From positions 438,929 through 502,928 of the forward strand of contig PTEU01000001.1 in the NCBI GenBank assembly GCA_004359425.1: a DNA stretch of 64,000 nucleotides, in the 5' to 3' direction. Positions 26,694 through 35,432 of this stretch are shown in pieces. Under the pieces are notes generated by a model. The model was not told the DNA's origin and searched no databases. It saw only the letters and a list, made by a program, of their open reading frames with translations. The translations under genes and the position numbers were made by a program. Source of the DNA: Ideonella sp. MAG2 (GTDB lineage: Bacteria > Pseudomonadota > Gammaproteobacteria > Burkholderiales > Burkholderiaceae_C). How positions within the stretch are numbered: position 1 is the first letter of the stretch; each line of letters opens with the position of its first letter.

Positions 26694-27876
26694 GGGGGTT
26701 GGAAAACTTGGGATTGGTCAGGAATTCCGAGTCGGTCAGCGTTTTGAGAAACGCCACCAAGTCGGCCTTGTCTTGCGCCGTCAGGTCGATGCGCGAGATC
26801 AGGTCGCTCTTGTTGGGGTGGGCTCTGCCATCGCCGGCATTCGGGCCGCTGGTGATGTTGCGGCCACCGGCGGCATAAAAGTCCAGCACCTCTTCCAGCG
26901 TGGCCATGCTGCCGTCGTGCATATAGGGCGCTGTCACGCCCACATTGCGCAGGCTGGAGGCCCGAAAGCGGCCACGGTCGGCGGGCTTTTCCGTCAGCTC
27001 AAACAAGCCCTGGTTGCCTGCCGGGAAGTTGCCCGTGCCGCCCAGGTTGTAGAGACCGGTGTTGTGGAAGGGCGTGTCCAGCACCTGGGTGGAGGCATGC
27101 ACCACCTGATCATTGAAGTTAAACCCCGCATGGCAGTGGAAGCACTCGGCCTTCTCGCTGTTGAAGAGGTCCAGGCCGCGCCGCTCACTCTCGGTCAAGG
27201 TGACCTTGCCTTGCAGGAACTGGTCATAACGGCTGTTGCCCGAGATCAGCGTGCGCTGAAAGCTGGCAATGGCGCGGGTGATGTTGCCCCAAGAGATGGG
27301 CGTTTCCACCCCAGGGTAGGCGGCGGCGAACAGGCTGGGGTAGCGGGCGTCACCACTGAGGCGCGCCAGAATCTCGGCCACATTGCCGTCGTTCACGCCC
27401 AACTCGATGGGGGCCTCGGAGAACAGCGGCACCTGCATCTGCGCTTCCAGGCTCAGCAGCGAGGGGTTGGCCCAGGTCAGCGTGGGGTGGTAGGCCACAT
27501 TGGCCAGCCCCTGCGAATTACGGGGATGAACCTCCCCAGTTGAGCCCACCGCTGTGCTGCGCCCATCGGTGAAGGCTTTGTCTTGATGGTGGCAACTGGC
27601 GCAAGACTGGGTGCCATTGCCGGAGAGCCGCTTGTCGTAAAACAGAAAGCGCCCCAGCTCGACCTTGGCCGTGCTCATGGGGTTGTCGGCGGGGACTTTG
27701 GGTGTGGGGAAGTTGGCGGGCAATTGCCAGACCCAGCCGTTGCTGGACCGCCCTTGCACCGTGTCGTTCACGGTGACACCGCCGCCGCCACAACCCCACA
27801 GAGCCAGCGTGGCACCGCCGGCCACGGCTGTCCCTGCGAGGGCCAGCAACGCCTTTCTGAAGCGTTGCATGGGCAT
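26680..27876 (-). CDS. MbnH-like di-heme cytochrome c peroxidase-family protein
   Basis: A 398-residue exported di-heme protein. Haem motifs are CASCH (about residues 92-96) and CFHCH (about 245-249). The MauG/cytochrome-c-peroxidase framework is LGRFLFYDKRLSGNGT, ITRAIASFQRTLISGNSRYD, FHNTGLYNLGG and VTAPYMHDGSMATLEEVL. In methanotrophs MbnH oxidises a tryptophan of its partner MbnP to kynurenine, creating a copper site. Its start overlaps the MbnP stop (TGATG), so the pair is coupled. The N-terminus is Gly/Cys-rich and may be lipidated. Confidence 0.88.
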   Translation of the reverse strand: MPMQRFRKALLALAGTAVAGGATLALWGCGGGGVTVNDTVQGRSSNGWVWQLPANFPTPKVPADNPMSTAKVELGRFLFYDKRLSGNGTQSCASCHHQDKAFTDGRSTAVGSTGEVHPRNSQGLANVAYHPTLTWANPSLLSLEAQMQVPLFSEAPIELGVNDGNVAEILARLSGDARYPSLFAAAYPGVETPISWGNITRAIASFQRTLISGNSRYDQFLQGKVTLTESERRGLDLFNSEKAECFHCHAGFNFNDQVVHASTQVLDTPFHNTGLYNLGGTGNFPAGNQGLFELTEKPADRGRFRASSLRNVGVTAPYMHDGSMATLEEVLDFYAAGGRNITSGPNAGDGRAHPNKSDLISRIDLTAQDKADLVAFLKTLTDSEFLTNPKFSNPHAAE

Positions 27877-28784
27877 CACTTGCTCACGGCCTTGAACAAG
27901 GTCTGCGCAGGCGAAGTCGCTGTGGCGACACCGGTGGCCAAGTCCAGCCCCAACGCATTGAAAACGGCACCACATTCGGGGTCGGTTGCACCCGACATGC
28001 AACCGCCAGGCCCGCCGCCATTGAGCGTCACGTTGTTGCCAGCCAGCAGCGCCTTGACATCGACGGCAATCTTTTGGGTGTCGCCGTTAAAGGCAGCCAG
28101 GGTGACGTTCGGGCGGTTGGGGCGCGCGCAAGAGTCCACTTGGCCTGCAGCAGGGTTGGTGCCGGTGCAGCCCGTGGAGCCCAGGTGCGTAAAGAAGGTG
28201 GGGGCTGTCCAGGCGCTGTTGGTCACCTCGATCTTGGTGAACTTGCGTCCACCCGCCCAGCTCCAGGCCATGCCGGGGTGAACTGCGTTGTTGATCACCG
28301 CAGGGGTGACAGACGTGGCGGCCGATTGGTCCGTGTGATTGAGGGACTGGGGAACACCCAAGGTGAATTTCACACCCACGTAGTCACCGGCAGGCACCGA
28401 GCCTTTGATGCTGGCATTCATTTCGGGTGTGCCAGCGCAACTACCAGTTTTGTCTTCCAGGTCAATCAGCGTGATGGTTTCGCTGCCTTGGGTGGTGTTG
28501 TAGTTGTCGGTGGCGTCCAGCTTCAGCGCGACATCTTTGCCGTCGCGAGTGACCATCTTCACATTCGCGATGTAGAAGCGCATGTCCGTCAAGGTACCGC
28601 TGGCGCTGGTGGTGCCCAAGCCGCTGAGGGTAGAGGCGCAGGTAATGGGGGTGTCACCGGCCACGGCGGCAAAGTCAATGCGCACGGCCTTGGGGCCAGT
28701 GTCTTCACTGTCGCCACCCCCGCAGCCGGAAAGAGCAGCCAGCGCGGCTGCGGCCAAGCCGCTGAGCATCAGAGATTTTTTCAT
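27876..28784 (-). CDS. MbnP-like copper-binding lipoprotein
   Basis: A 302-residue lipoprotein (lipobox LSGC, Cys about 21). Family features are ASGTLTDMRFYIANVKMV, ITLIDLEDKTGSC, GDYVGVKFTLGVPQSLNH and HPGMAWSWAGGRKFTKIEV. In the last of these the M-x-W-x-W motif (about 172-176) supplies the tryptophans among which the MbnH target is expected. It is followed by FFTHLGSTGC. The start at 28784 has AAGGA eight bases upstream. MbnP binds Cu(I) after kynurenine formation in the characterised system. Confidence 0.88.
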   Translation of the reverse strand: MKKSLMLSGLAAAALAALSGCGGGDSEDTGPKAVRIDFAAVAGDTPITCASTLSGLGTTSASGTLTDMRFYIANVKMVTRDGKDVALKLDATDNYNTTQGSETITLIDLEDKTGSCAGTPEMNASIKGSVPAGDYVGVKFTLGVPQSLNHTDQSAATSVTPAVINNAVHPGMAWSWAGGRKFTKIEVTNSAWTAPTFFTHLGSTGCTGTNPAAGQVDSCARPNRPNVTLAAFNGDTQKIAVDVKALLAGNNVTLNGGGPGGCMSGATDPECGAVFNALGLDLATGVATATSPAQTLFKAVSK

Positions 28785-28837
28785 GTCATTCATCCTTTTG
28801 AGTAGTTGGGGTTGGGTTGAGGGAGGACGGTGCAAGG

Positions 28838-29089
28838 TCAGCCAGCGCCACACGCTGTGGGCTGGCCTCGGTGTGCAGGGGCGGGGGTGTCAGTCGAGGG
28901 GGCCGACGGTGGGCAATGCTCGACGCTGACTGTGGCGGCCACAGGCATCAAGCGCAGGGGTTTGGTGTGGCGCGACGCAGGGCCAGCGGTTTGAATGATG
29001 CTGCTGGTCAGCAGCCACAAGGCCATGGCCAACATGGCGCCAATGTTCAAGACCGTCAACCCACGGAAGACGCGTTCTAACAGGGACAC
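28838..29089 (-). CDS. Small single-TM protein of unknown function
   Basis: An 83-residue frame from GTG at 29089, with GGAG eight bases upstream. It has one clear membrane segment (VLNIGAMLAMALWLLTSSII), then a Pro/His-rich tail with two cysteines (EHCPPSAP, PTACGAG). It lies in line with the operon between DUF2946 and MbnP. I recognise no family; coding is plausible but not proven. Confidence 0.45.
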   Translation of the reverse strand: MSLLERVFRGLTVLNIGAMLAMALWLLTSSIIQTAGPASRHTKPLRLMPVAATVSVEHCPPSAPSTDTPAPAHRGQPTACGAG

Positions 29090-29240
29090 GGTAGAGACTC
29101 CACAGGGGTGCCCTGAGGCCTCAGGCCCACAGGGTGGACTCAAGGCACGACAAGAGGGCAGCCCGGGTCACCCAAAGGTGACGAAGCTTGCAAGGCGGGC
29201 GGCACCAAGGGCGCGGCCTGCGGCAAGAGCGGCGGCGGGA

Positions 29241-29633
29241 TCAGCCGCGCAGTGGAGGGGCTCGGGGGTGGGCGCTGGCCCAGGCAAACAAAGGCCGGGG
29301 CGCGTGCCAGAAGAGGTCGGGCGCAGCCTGGCTCAGGCCGTTGTGCAGCGCCACGCCTTCGGAGGCCGCTGGGGGGGCCGCAGGCGTTGCTGCAAGGCCG
29401 CACAGCGCACAGTGTTCAAGGCTGTGGGGTGAGAGCGTGGCATCTGCTGGGAGTTCTTCCCCGCTCAGACTGACCAGCTTGATGCCCTGCGGCGTGCAGA
29501 TTTCCGTCCAGGGCATGGCCCCTTTTGAATGCGCCACCGCGTGCGAGATCGTCGGCGCCAAAGCCAAGCCGAAGACCGCCAAGAAGGCGATCCACGAACA
29601 GCGGCGGAGGTGGTGACGAATCAGGGCAAGCAC
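29241..29633 (-). CDS. DUF2946 protein, copy 1
   Basis: A 130-residue membrane-anchored or exported protein. One N-terminal hydrophobic helix (WIAFLAVFGLALAPTISHA) is followed by the family motif LEHCALCGLA (H-x-C-x-x-C, a plausible metal site) and a conserved end (FWHAPRPLFAWASAHPRAPP). DUF2946 genes commonly adjoin PCu(A)C and TonB receptor genes. The start is GTG at 29633, 7 bases after a TACAAT box, probably leaderless. It heads the MbnP/MbnH-receptor transcription unit. Confidence 0.82.
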   Translation of the reverse strand: MLALIRHHLRRCSWIAFLAVFGLALAPTISHAVAHSKGAMPWTEICTPQGIKLVSLSGEELPADATLSPHSLEHCALCGLAATPAAPPAASEGVALHNGLSQAAPDLFWHAPRPLFAWASAHPRAPPLRG

Positions 29634-29640
29634 GGGCAGG

Positions 29641-29646
29641 ATTGTA
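29641..29646 (-). promoter_or_regulatory. -10 element of DUF2946 copy 1, leaderless type
   Basis: TACAAT on the minus strand, 7 bases before the GTG start. The same arrangement precedes the second DUF2946 gene, so it marks the head of a copper-block transcription unit. Confidence 0.6.
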
Positions 29647-29721
29647 GGCGGGTTGCTGACGGTGGCATTTCAGGTGAACCCTGGACGAGACCAAAAATGG
29701 CCAGGGTCCGATTGATCCACA

Positions 29722-30576
29722 TCAGGAAGCGCGCACTTGCACGCGCCGCGCTGCCGCATGCGCTGCCGCATTCATGCCCGCGAACATGCGCGTCATGAAT
29801 TCGCGGGCTTCACGGGGGGCTTTGGCAGGTGTGCCAGCGTTGAAGCGGGGTGCAGGGTCATATTCGAGATAGAGCTGCACCGCTTTGGCGTACGCTGGGC
29901 TTCTGAGGCGAGCAATGAGGTCCAGGCCAAAGTCCAGTCCTGCGGTCACGCCGCCCCCTGTGATGCGATTGCGGTCGGTCACCACACGTTGCTTCACGGG
30001 GATGGCTCCGAGCGTCGGGAGCACGTCCAGGGTGGCCCAGTAGGAGGTGGCTTTGTAACCCTTGAGCAAACCGGCCGCGCCCAGAATCAGCGACCCGGTG
30101 CAGACGCTGGTGACCCACTTGGCTTTGGCACCCCGGTCGGCCAGGAAGGCCAGCACTTCGGGGTCTTCCATCATCGTCAGCGTTCCGGGCACCCCGCCCG
30201 GGACAAACAGCACATCTAAGTTCTGCGGGCAGTCTGCAAACGTGCGGTTGGGGGGCACGGGGATCAAGCCGGGGTGCTCGGGCTTCTCTGGGCCCACGGG
30301 TTTGAGGTCCTTCCACAGCAGGTGGATGTTGCGATTCATCAGCGCTTCGAACATGGTCAACGGCCCCACCAAGTCCTGCAAGAACATGCCGGGGTAGACC
30401 AACAGGCCGATTTCCAGCTTGGGTCCGTCCCACAGATGACGGTATCTTTCGATGACCTTCAAGTGGTGTTGCTCGGCGCTTTCCTTGTCGGGGCTCGATG
30501 GAGCTGCTGTGCCGCGTGCGGTGGCTAAGGCCGTTGCGATGGCGACGGCCGCCTGATGAAAGTCGCGTCTGTCCAT
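29722..30576 (-). CDS. DJ-1/PfpI-family protein with Tat-type signal (isocyanide hydratase-like)
   Basis: A 284-residue protein. It begins MDRRDFHQAAVAIATALATA, a twin-arginine-like signal, so the folded enzyme is probably periplasmic. The DJ-1/PfpI domain follows: IGLLVYPGMFLQDLVGPLTM, VLFVPGGVPGTLTMM, and the nucleophile elbow VTSVCTGSLILGAAGLL with the catalytic Cys, then GGGVTAGLDFGLDLI. This subfamily includes cyclohexyl-isocyanide hydratase. Export of such a protein is unusual. It directly follows TonB receptor 3 (23 bases). Confidence 0.8.
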   Translation of the reverse strand: MDRRDFHQAAVAIATALATARGTAAPSSPDKESAEQHHLKVIERYRHLWDGPKLEIGLLVYPGMFLQDLVGPLTMFEALMNRNIHLLWKDLKPVGPEKPEHPGLIPVPPNRTFADCPQNLDVLFVPGGVPGTLTMMEDPEVLAFLADRGAKAKWVTSVCTGSLILGAAGLLKGYKATSYWATLDVLPTLGAIPVKQRVVTDRNRITGGGVTAGLDFGLDLIARLRSPAYAKAVQLYLEYDPAPRFNAGTPAKAPREAREFMTRMFAGMNAAAHAAARRVQVRAS

Positions 30577-30599
30577 GGGCTGCTCCCAAGCGTTGCGTG

Positions 30600-32774
30600 T
30601 CAGAAGTCGTAGCGCACCTTGGCGCCCAGGGTGCGTGGCGCACCGGTCATGCCCACAGGCACCTGGAAGCCCGCCACCACATAGTTGGAGTTCAGGAAGT
30701 ACTCCTTGTTGCCCACGTTCTGGACGTAGCTGCTCAGCGTCCAAGGGCCTGTGCGGTAGGTGGCGGACAGGTTTCCGATCCAGTGGCCTGGGACGCGGGT
30801 TGTGCTGCCATCGCTTTGGTAGGCCGACTGGAAGCCGGCTCGGCCGGACACATCCGCGCCCAGAGACCAAGGGCCGCTCTGCCAGACCAGCCCCAGTTGT
30901 GCGTTCCAGTCGGGGCGATTGGCCAGTTGCTTGCCGCCCAGCAAGTTGTCGCCAAAGAAGTAGTCGTCGTAGCGGGCATGTGCCACACCCAGCCCGGTGT
31001 TGAGTGTCAGCGACGGCAGGGCGCGCCAACGCGCCTCGACCTCAGCGCCCCGGATCTTGACACTGGGCACGTTGGCCAAATAGGCGGTGCCTGTGCCTGT
31101 CAGGACGGTCTCTTGATAATCCTTGACGGCGGTATCGAACACCGCTGCTGAGAGCGACAAGCCCAGGTCGGCGCGACGCAGGTGGAGGCCCGCCTCCAGG
31201 GTGCGCGTGCTCTGTGCGGCATAGGTCAGCGGGTCGGGGCTGCGACCATAAGAGGTCGAGGTATTGGCGTAAAGGTTGACACCGCCGGCGCGCCAGCCGC
31301 TGGCCCAATTGGCGTAGACGGTGGTTTGGGCGTCAAAGCGCCAATCCAGCCCCAGCTTGGGCAAGGTCTTGGCGGTCGAAAGGCTAGCTTCAAAGGCCGG
31401 CGTGCCGAACAGCACTTCGCGGTTGACCCCTGAGCGCTCAGCGTGCTCGCGCCGCAGGCCGGCAGTCAGGCCAAGTTGCTCGCCCATGAGGCGCAAAGTG
31501 GCTTGGCCAAACAGGGCTTGGTTGCGGCCTTCGCCGGTGGCGTCGTTGAAGCCCACGCGCCCGCCTGGAGGCACAAAGGCGCCAAAGCCAGCCGGGAACA
31601 CACCATCAGAAAGTACCTCCACCGATTGCTGGCTTCGCGTGGCCCCAGCCACCCAACTCAAGCTGGAGGCGGCTGTGCTTTGTGCGCGCAGTTCGAGGTA
31701 GTTGTTCTGGGTTTTGTAGGCCGAGTCGGACACCACCTGCCCGAGGAAGCCCGGGGTGTTGGGGGCCGGAATAGGCGTGTAGTCGAAGTCGAAGGCATAC
31801 GGGCCGTCAAAGCTGCGGTGGGCGGCAATGCCGATCACATCAAACCCAGCGGCCTTCCAGGTCACTCGCAGTGACTGCGCGGAGGTATCGCCGCGCCGTT
31901 CGCCGACATGGTCATTGGCCAACTCGAACTTGCTGGTGCTCAAACCGGAAGGCGCGATCACTTGGTTGTAGCGCTGGCGGTCCAGCGGCAAGTACTGAAC
32001 ACCGTCGCCTTCCTTGAGTCGCTGCTCGCTGACGGTCAACAAGGCTTCCAACTCAGGCAGGGGCTCCATCACGGCTTGCACTCGCACGCCCTCCGCGCGG
32101 TGCTGAGGGTTGTCGCCGGTGACGACATTGCGGATGGGCCCATGGCCTTGCTCAGCCAGCGCGGCGATGCCCAAGCGCAAGGCACGCCCGGCCAGCGGGG
32201 CGGACAGCGACATGCTGCCGCGGACGGTGGCGCGAGAGGACAACTCCAGCGCCCCAAAGCCCGTGACGCTCATGCCTGGCAATCGGGAGCGGACATCGAT
32301 GACTCCCGCTTCAGCAAAGGCGCCATACAGGGTGCCTTGAGGGCCACGCAGCACTTCGATGCGCTCCACATCCATCAAGCTGGCGGTGTAGCCAAAGAAG
32401 TCGTTGTACGGCACGTCGTCAACAAAGATGGTGGCGGCGGGGTCCCAAGAGCCCGGGCCGTTGCCCAGGCCGCGAATGCTGAGGTAACCCAAGGTGCCCG
32501 CGCCCAGCGAATTCTCGAGTTGTAAGTTGGGGACTGCCGCAGGCAAGTCTTCCAGGGTGCGGATGCGCCGGGCTTCAAGGGCCTGGCCGCCCAGCACGGT
32601 CACCGAGTTGGCGGTTTGTGTCAGGGGCTGCTGGCGTTTGCTGGCGCTGATGACCACCGTCTCGGTGGCCTGTGCCGCAGTGTCTGGCTCTGTGGGGGTT
32701 GCGGATTGCGCGATCACCATGACGGGAAAGCAGTGAGCCAAAGCCAAGACGAGGGGCTTGCAAGGGAAACGCAT
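30600..32774 (-). CDS. TonB-dependent receptor, copper block no. 3
   Basis: A 724-residue outer-membrane receptor. Signal peptide about 1-22 (VMVIAQSATP). The plug contains ETVVISASKRQQPLTQT, TLEDLPAAVPNLQLEN, YLSIRGLGNG, FVDDVPYNDFFGYTASLMDV and RIEVLRGPQGTLYG, the FecA/FhuE-like form. The barrel ends TLGAKVRYDF. It is unlike receptors 1 and 2 in the plug. It shares a transcription unit with DUF2946 copy 2 and the DJ-1/PfpI protein, so its substrate may be a small organic metal ligand. Confidence 0.93.
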   Translation of the reverse strand: MRFPCKPLVLALAHCFPVMVIAQSATPTEPDTAAQATETVVISASKRQQPLTQTANSVTVLGGQALEARRIRTLEDLPAAVPNLQLENSLGAGTLGYLSIRGLGNGPGSWDPAATIFVDDVPYNDFFGYTASLMDVERIEVLRGPQGTLYGAFAEAGVIDVRSRLPGMSVTGFGALELSSRATVRGSMSLSAPLAGRALRLGIAALAEQGHGPIRNVVTGDNPQHRAEGVRVQAVMEPLPELEALLTVSEQRLKEGDGVQYLPLDRQRYNQVIAPSGLSTSKFELANDHVGERRGDTSAQSLRVTWKAAGFDVIGIAAHRSFDGPYAFDFDYTPIPAPNTPGFLGQVVSDSAYKTQNNYLELRAQSTAASSLSWVAGATRSQQSVEVLSDGVFPAGFGAFVPPGGRVGFNDATGEGRNQALFGQATLRLMGEQLGLTAGLRREHAERSGVNREVLFGTPAFEASLSTAKTLPKLGLDWRFDAQTTVYANWASGWRAGGVNLYANTSTSYGRSPDPLTYAAQSTRTLEAGLHLRRADLGLSLSAAVFDTAVKDYQETVLTGTGTAYLANVPSVKIRGAEVEARWRALPSLTLNTGLGVAHARYDDYFFGDNLLGGKQLANRPDWNAQLGLVWQSGPWSLGADVSGRAGFQSAYQSDGSTTRVPGHWIGNLSATYRTGPWTLSSYVQNVGNKEYFLNSNYVVAGFQVPVGMTGAPRTLGAKVRYDF

Positions 32775-32964
32775 GAAAGACTCCGTGCAGACGAAGGGGA
32801 AATGAAGAGACTCAGGGAAAGGGACCGTGGGCAGGCTTGCGCCAGCGCGGGCTGGAGTGGACGAGCCGGCGCCGTGAAGCGGCCGGGCGGCACCCGAGCA
32901 GATGTGCAACGGCCCAGGTGCACGCTTGGGGAGCGCCAGCCCTGGCCGCGTCAGCAGCGCGGCT

Positions 32965-33336
32965 TTAGTTCAGCGGCGGGGCGCGAGAGGGCGCGCTGGC
33001 CCAGGCGTGCAGGGGTCTGGGGGAGACCCAGAACAGGGCGGGCGCCGACGTGGCCGGAGCGGCCGCTAAGGTGAAGACCACCGGGGCAGGAGGCGGGGCG
33101 CTATGGGTGGCCACGCCGCAGAGCGGGCAGTGCTCTAAGTGGTGCGATGCCGTTTGGGGAGCAGCGTCGGTGCCTAAGGACTGCGGGTCTTGCACCGAGC
33201 ACACATCGCTGGGCAGCGAGGCCCCCGCATTCAAGGCGATGGCGTGTGACAGGGTCGGCACCATGGCCAAGCTCAGCATGAGCCCAAGGGCCAGCCAAAC
33301 TGCGCGACGAAGGTGGGTGCGGATCCAGAACAACAC
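32965..33336 (-). CDS. DUF2946 protein, copy 2
   Basis: A 123-residue protein paralogous to copy 1: hydrophobic helix VWLALGLMLSLAMVPTLSHA, motif LEHCPLCGVA, and C-terminus FWVSPRPLHAWASAPSRAPP. I chose GTG at 33336 because a TACAAT box ends 7 bases upstream, exactly as in copy 1. A longer frame from TTG at 33381 is possible. First gene of the block, divergent from ruvB, 190 bases before TonB receptor 3. Confidence 0.8.
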   Translation of the reverse strand: MLFWIRTHLRRAVWLALGLMLSLAMVPTLSHAIALNAGASLPSDVCSVQDPQSLGTDAAPQTASHHLEHCPLCGVATHSAPPPAPVVFTLAAAPATSAPALFWVSPRPLHAWASAPSRAPPLN

Positions 33337-33343
33337 GAGCACG

Positions 33344-33349
33344 ATTGTA
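33344..33349 (-). promoter_or_regulatory. -10 element of DUF2946 copy 2, leaderless type
   Basis: TACAAT on the minus strand, 7 bases before the GTG at 33336, mirroring the first DUF2946 copy. Confidence 0.58.
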
Positions 33350-33416
33350 ATGAGGCGCTCTGCGGCTGAACTCGGGGGCAACCTTCCTGGCGTGTGGCCT
33401 TTGGCGCAAAGCTGGC

Positions 33417-33422
33417 GATAAT
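33417..33422 (+). promoter_or_regulatory. -10 element of ruvB, leaderless type
   Basis: GATAAT ends 6 bases before the ruvB ATG, with no Shine-Dalgarno sequence between. This is the same layout as ruvA. Confidence 0.65.
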
Positions 33423-33428
33423 CCCTGT

Positions 33429-34493
33429 ATGTCCATCCAGACCGACGACTTTGGAGATCTGCCCGCCCGCCCTGCTCGGGTGGTGGCGGCCAGCCCGGCC
33501 ACGCCGCAAGAAGAGGCGCTGGAGCGCGCGTTGCGGCCCAAGGCGCTGCAAGAGTATGTGGGCCAGGCCAAGGCCCGCGAGCAGTTGGAGATCTTCATCG
33601 GCGCGGCGCGCAAACGCAGCGAGGCGCTTGACCATGTGCTGCTGTTTGGCCCGCCGGGTTTGGGCAAGACCACCCTGTCGCACATCATCGCCACCGAGCT
33701 GGGCGTGAACTTGCGCCAGACCAGCGGCCCGGTGCTGGAGAAGCCCAAGGACTTGGCGGCCATCCTGACCAATCTCGAGAAGAACGATGTGCTCTTCATC
33801 GACGAGATCCACCGCCTGAGCCCGGTGGTCGAGGAGATCCTCTACCCCGCGCTGGAGGACTACCAGATCGACATCATGATCGGCGAGGGCCCAGCGGCCC
33901 GCTCCATCAAGCTCGACCTGCAGCCCTTCACCCTGGTGGGCGCCACCACGCGCGCGGGCATGCTGACCAACCCGCTGCGCGACCGCTTTGGCATCGTGGC
34001 GCGGCTGGAGTTCTACACCGCTGAAGAGCTGGCGCGCATCGTCACCCGCTCGGCCGGTCTGCTGAATGCGCCCATCGAGCCTGAGGGCGCGCTGGAGATT
34101 GCCCGCCGCAGCCGGGGCACCCCGCGCATTGCCAACCGCTTGCTGCGCCGCGTGCGCGACTATGCGGACGTGAAGGGCACAGGCCGCATCACCCGCGAGA
34201 TGGCCGATGCCGCGCTGAAGATGCTGGACGTGGATCCGATGGGCTTTGATGTGATGGACCGCAAACTGCTGGAGGCTGTGGTCCACCGCTTCGATGGCGG
34301 CCCGGTCGGCCTGGACAACGTGGCGGCGGCCATTGGCGAAGAGAGCGGCACCATCGAAGATGTGATCGAGCCCTATCTCATTCAACAGGGTTATTTGCAG
34401 CGCACGCCGCGTGGTCGGGTCGCCACCTTGCTGGCCTGGCGTCACCTCGGCCTGACGCCGCCCTCCCGTGCGGGCGATCTCTTCGAGTCTTGA
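33429..34493 (+). CDS. ruvB: Holliday junction helicase RuvB
   Basis: A 354-residue AAA+ hexameric motor that drives branch migration with RuvA. Walker A is [16 protein letters not shown], Walker [18 protein letters not shown], sensor 1 [20 protein letters not shown], and the arginine-finger region is nearby. The C-terminal winged helix ends [20 protein letters not shown]. Its stop overlaps the start of the thioredoxin-like gene region. It lies 15 kb from ruvA. Confidence 0.97.
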   Translation: MSIQTDDFGDLPARPARVVAASPATPQEEALERALRPKALQEYVGQAKAREQLEIFIGAARKRSEALDHVLLFGPPGLGKTTLSHIIATELGVNLRQTSGPVLEKPKDLAAILTNLEKNDVLFIDEIHRLSPVVEEILYPALEDYQIDIMIGEGPAARSIKLDLQPFTLVGATTRAGMLTNPLRDRFGIVARLEFYTAEELARIVTRSAGLLNAPIEPEGALEIARRSRGTPRIANRLLRRVRDYADVKGTGRITREMADAALKMLDVDPMGFDVMDRKLLEAVVHRFDGGPVGLDNVAAAIGEESGTIEDVIEPYLIQQGYLQRTPRGRVATLLAWRHLGLTPPSRAGDLFES

Positions 34494-34494
34494 T

Positions 34495-34857
34495 GTGCCC
34501 GCGCCGTTGACCTTGGCCTGCCTGTGCGCGGCCTGGTGCAAAACCTGCACCGAGTACCGCTTGACCTTCGACGCGCTGGTGGCACAGAGCCCCGGCCTGC
34601 AAGCCGCTTGGGTGGACATCGAAGACCATGCCGATGCGCTGGAGGCCTTTGGGCCGGTGCCCGACATTGACAACTTTCCGACCCTGCTGCTGATGCGGGG
34701 CGAGCAGCCCGTCTTCTACGGCACGGTGTTGCCGCACGCAGGCGTGGCCCAACGCTTGCTGGCGCAGGCCGAGGCGCTGCCGGTGCTCAACGAGCCTGAG
34801 GTGCAGCACCTGGCGCAGGCGGTGGCGCAGATGCTGCGCAGCGGCCTGCTCAGGTGA
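34495..34857 (+). CDS. Thioredoxin-family protein
   Basis: A 120-residue protein from GTG at 34495 (the frame is also open from ATG 34468, inside ruvB). It opens VPAPLTLACLCAAWCKTCTE, with the redox active site WCKTC (C-x-x-C). DNFPTLLLMRGEQPVFYG carries the cis-Pro loop. No signal peptide, so it is cytosolic. Probably a general disulfide reductase. Its 3' end overlaps the convergent soxR by 8 bases. Confidence 0.85.
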   Translation: MPAPLTLACLCAAWCKTCTEYRLTFDALVAQSPGLQAAWVDIEDHADALEAFGPVPDIDNFPTLLLMRGEQPVFYGTVLPHAGVAQRLLAQAEALPVLNEPEVQHLAQAVAQMLRSGLLR

Positions 34858-35305
34858 CTTCTGATGCGCTGTTGCCCAGCAAGTAGCGCGCCCCCGGCCC
34901 TAGGCGCTGGGCCGCATCACCGGGGTTGTAAAGCGCGCAGCGCTTGAGCGAGAGGCAGCCGCAGCCAATGCAGGCATCCAATTGGTCGCGCAGCGTGCAC
35001 AGGGCGGCAATTCGGGCTTCCAACAGGGGCTTCCAGCGGCGCGACAGGCGCGTCCAGTCGGCCTGCCTTGGCGTGCGGCCTTCTGGCAGGCTGGCCAGGG
35101 CTTGGCGGATGTCGTCCAGGCTCAGGCCCACGTTTTGCGCCGCGCGGATGAAGGCCACGCGGCGCAACACCTCGCGCGGATAGAGCCGCTGGCCGCCGCT
35201 GCTGCGCAAGGCTGTAATCAGGCCTTGGTCTTCGTAGTAACGCAGCGCGCTGGTGGCCAGGCCTGCACGCTCGGCCAATTGGCCAATGCTCCAGTGCTCG
35301 CTCAT
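34850..35305 (-). CDS. soxR: Redox-sensing MerR-family regulator SoxR
   Basis: A 151-residue 2Fe-2S transcription activator. The MerR helix-turn-helix is SIGQLAERAGLATSALRYYE and GGQRLYPREVLRRVAFIRAA. A dimerisation helix follows, then the cluster-binding cysteines in CIGCGCLSLKRC (C-x2-C-x-C-x5-C), diagnostic of SoxR. It activates when redox-cycling compounds oxidise the cluster. It is divergent from the VOC gene at 35498, with a SoxR box between. Confidence 0.96.
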   Translation of the reverse strand: MSEHWSIGQLAERAGLATSALRYYEDQGLITALRSSGGQRLYPREVLRRVAFIRAAQNVGLSLDDIRQALASLPEGRTPRQADWTRLSRRWKPLLEARIAALCTLRDQLDACIGCGCLSLKRCALYNPGDAAQRLGPGARYLLGNSASEVT

Positions 35306-35432
35306 GAGGTGTCTCGAAGATGAATGTTTCGTCCTATGCGCCCCCAAGGTCCGGGCCTTGCCCGTCCCGGCCCCCCAAGGGGGCGCAAGAAAACTTGGGG
35401 CGGCCCGGCGTTTTCTTGAGAGTGTAAATCGC

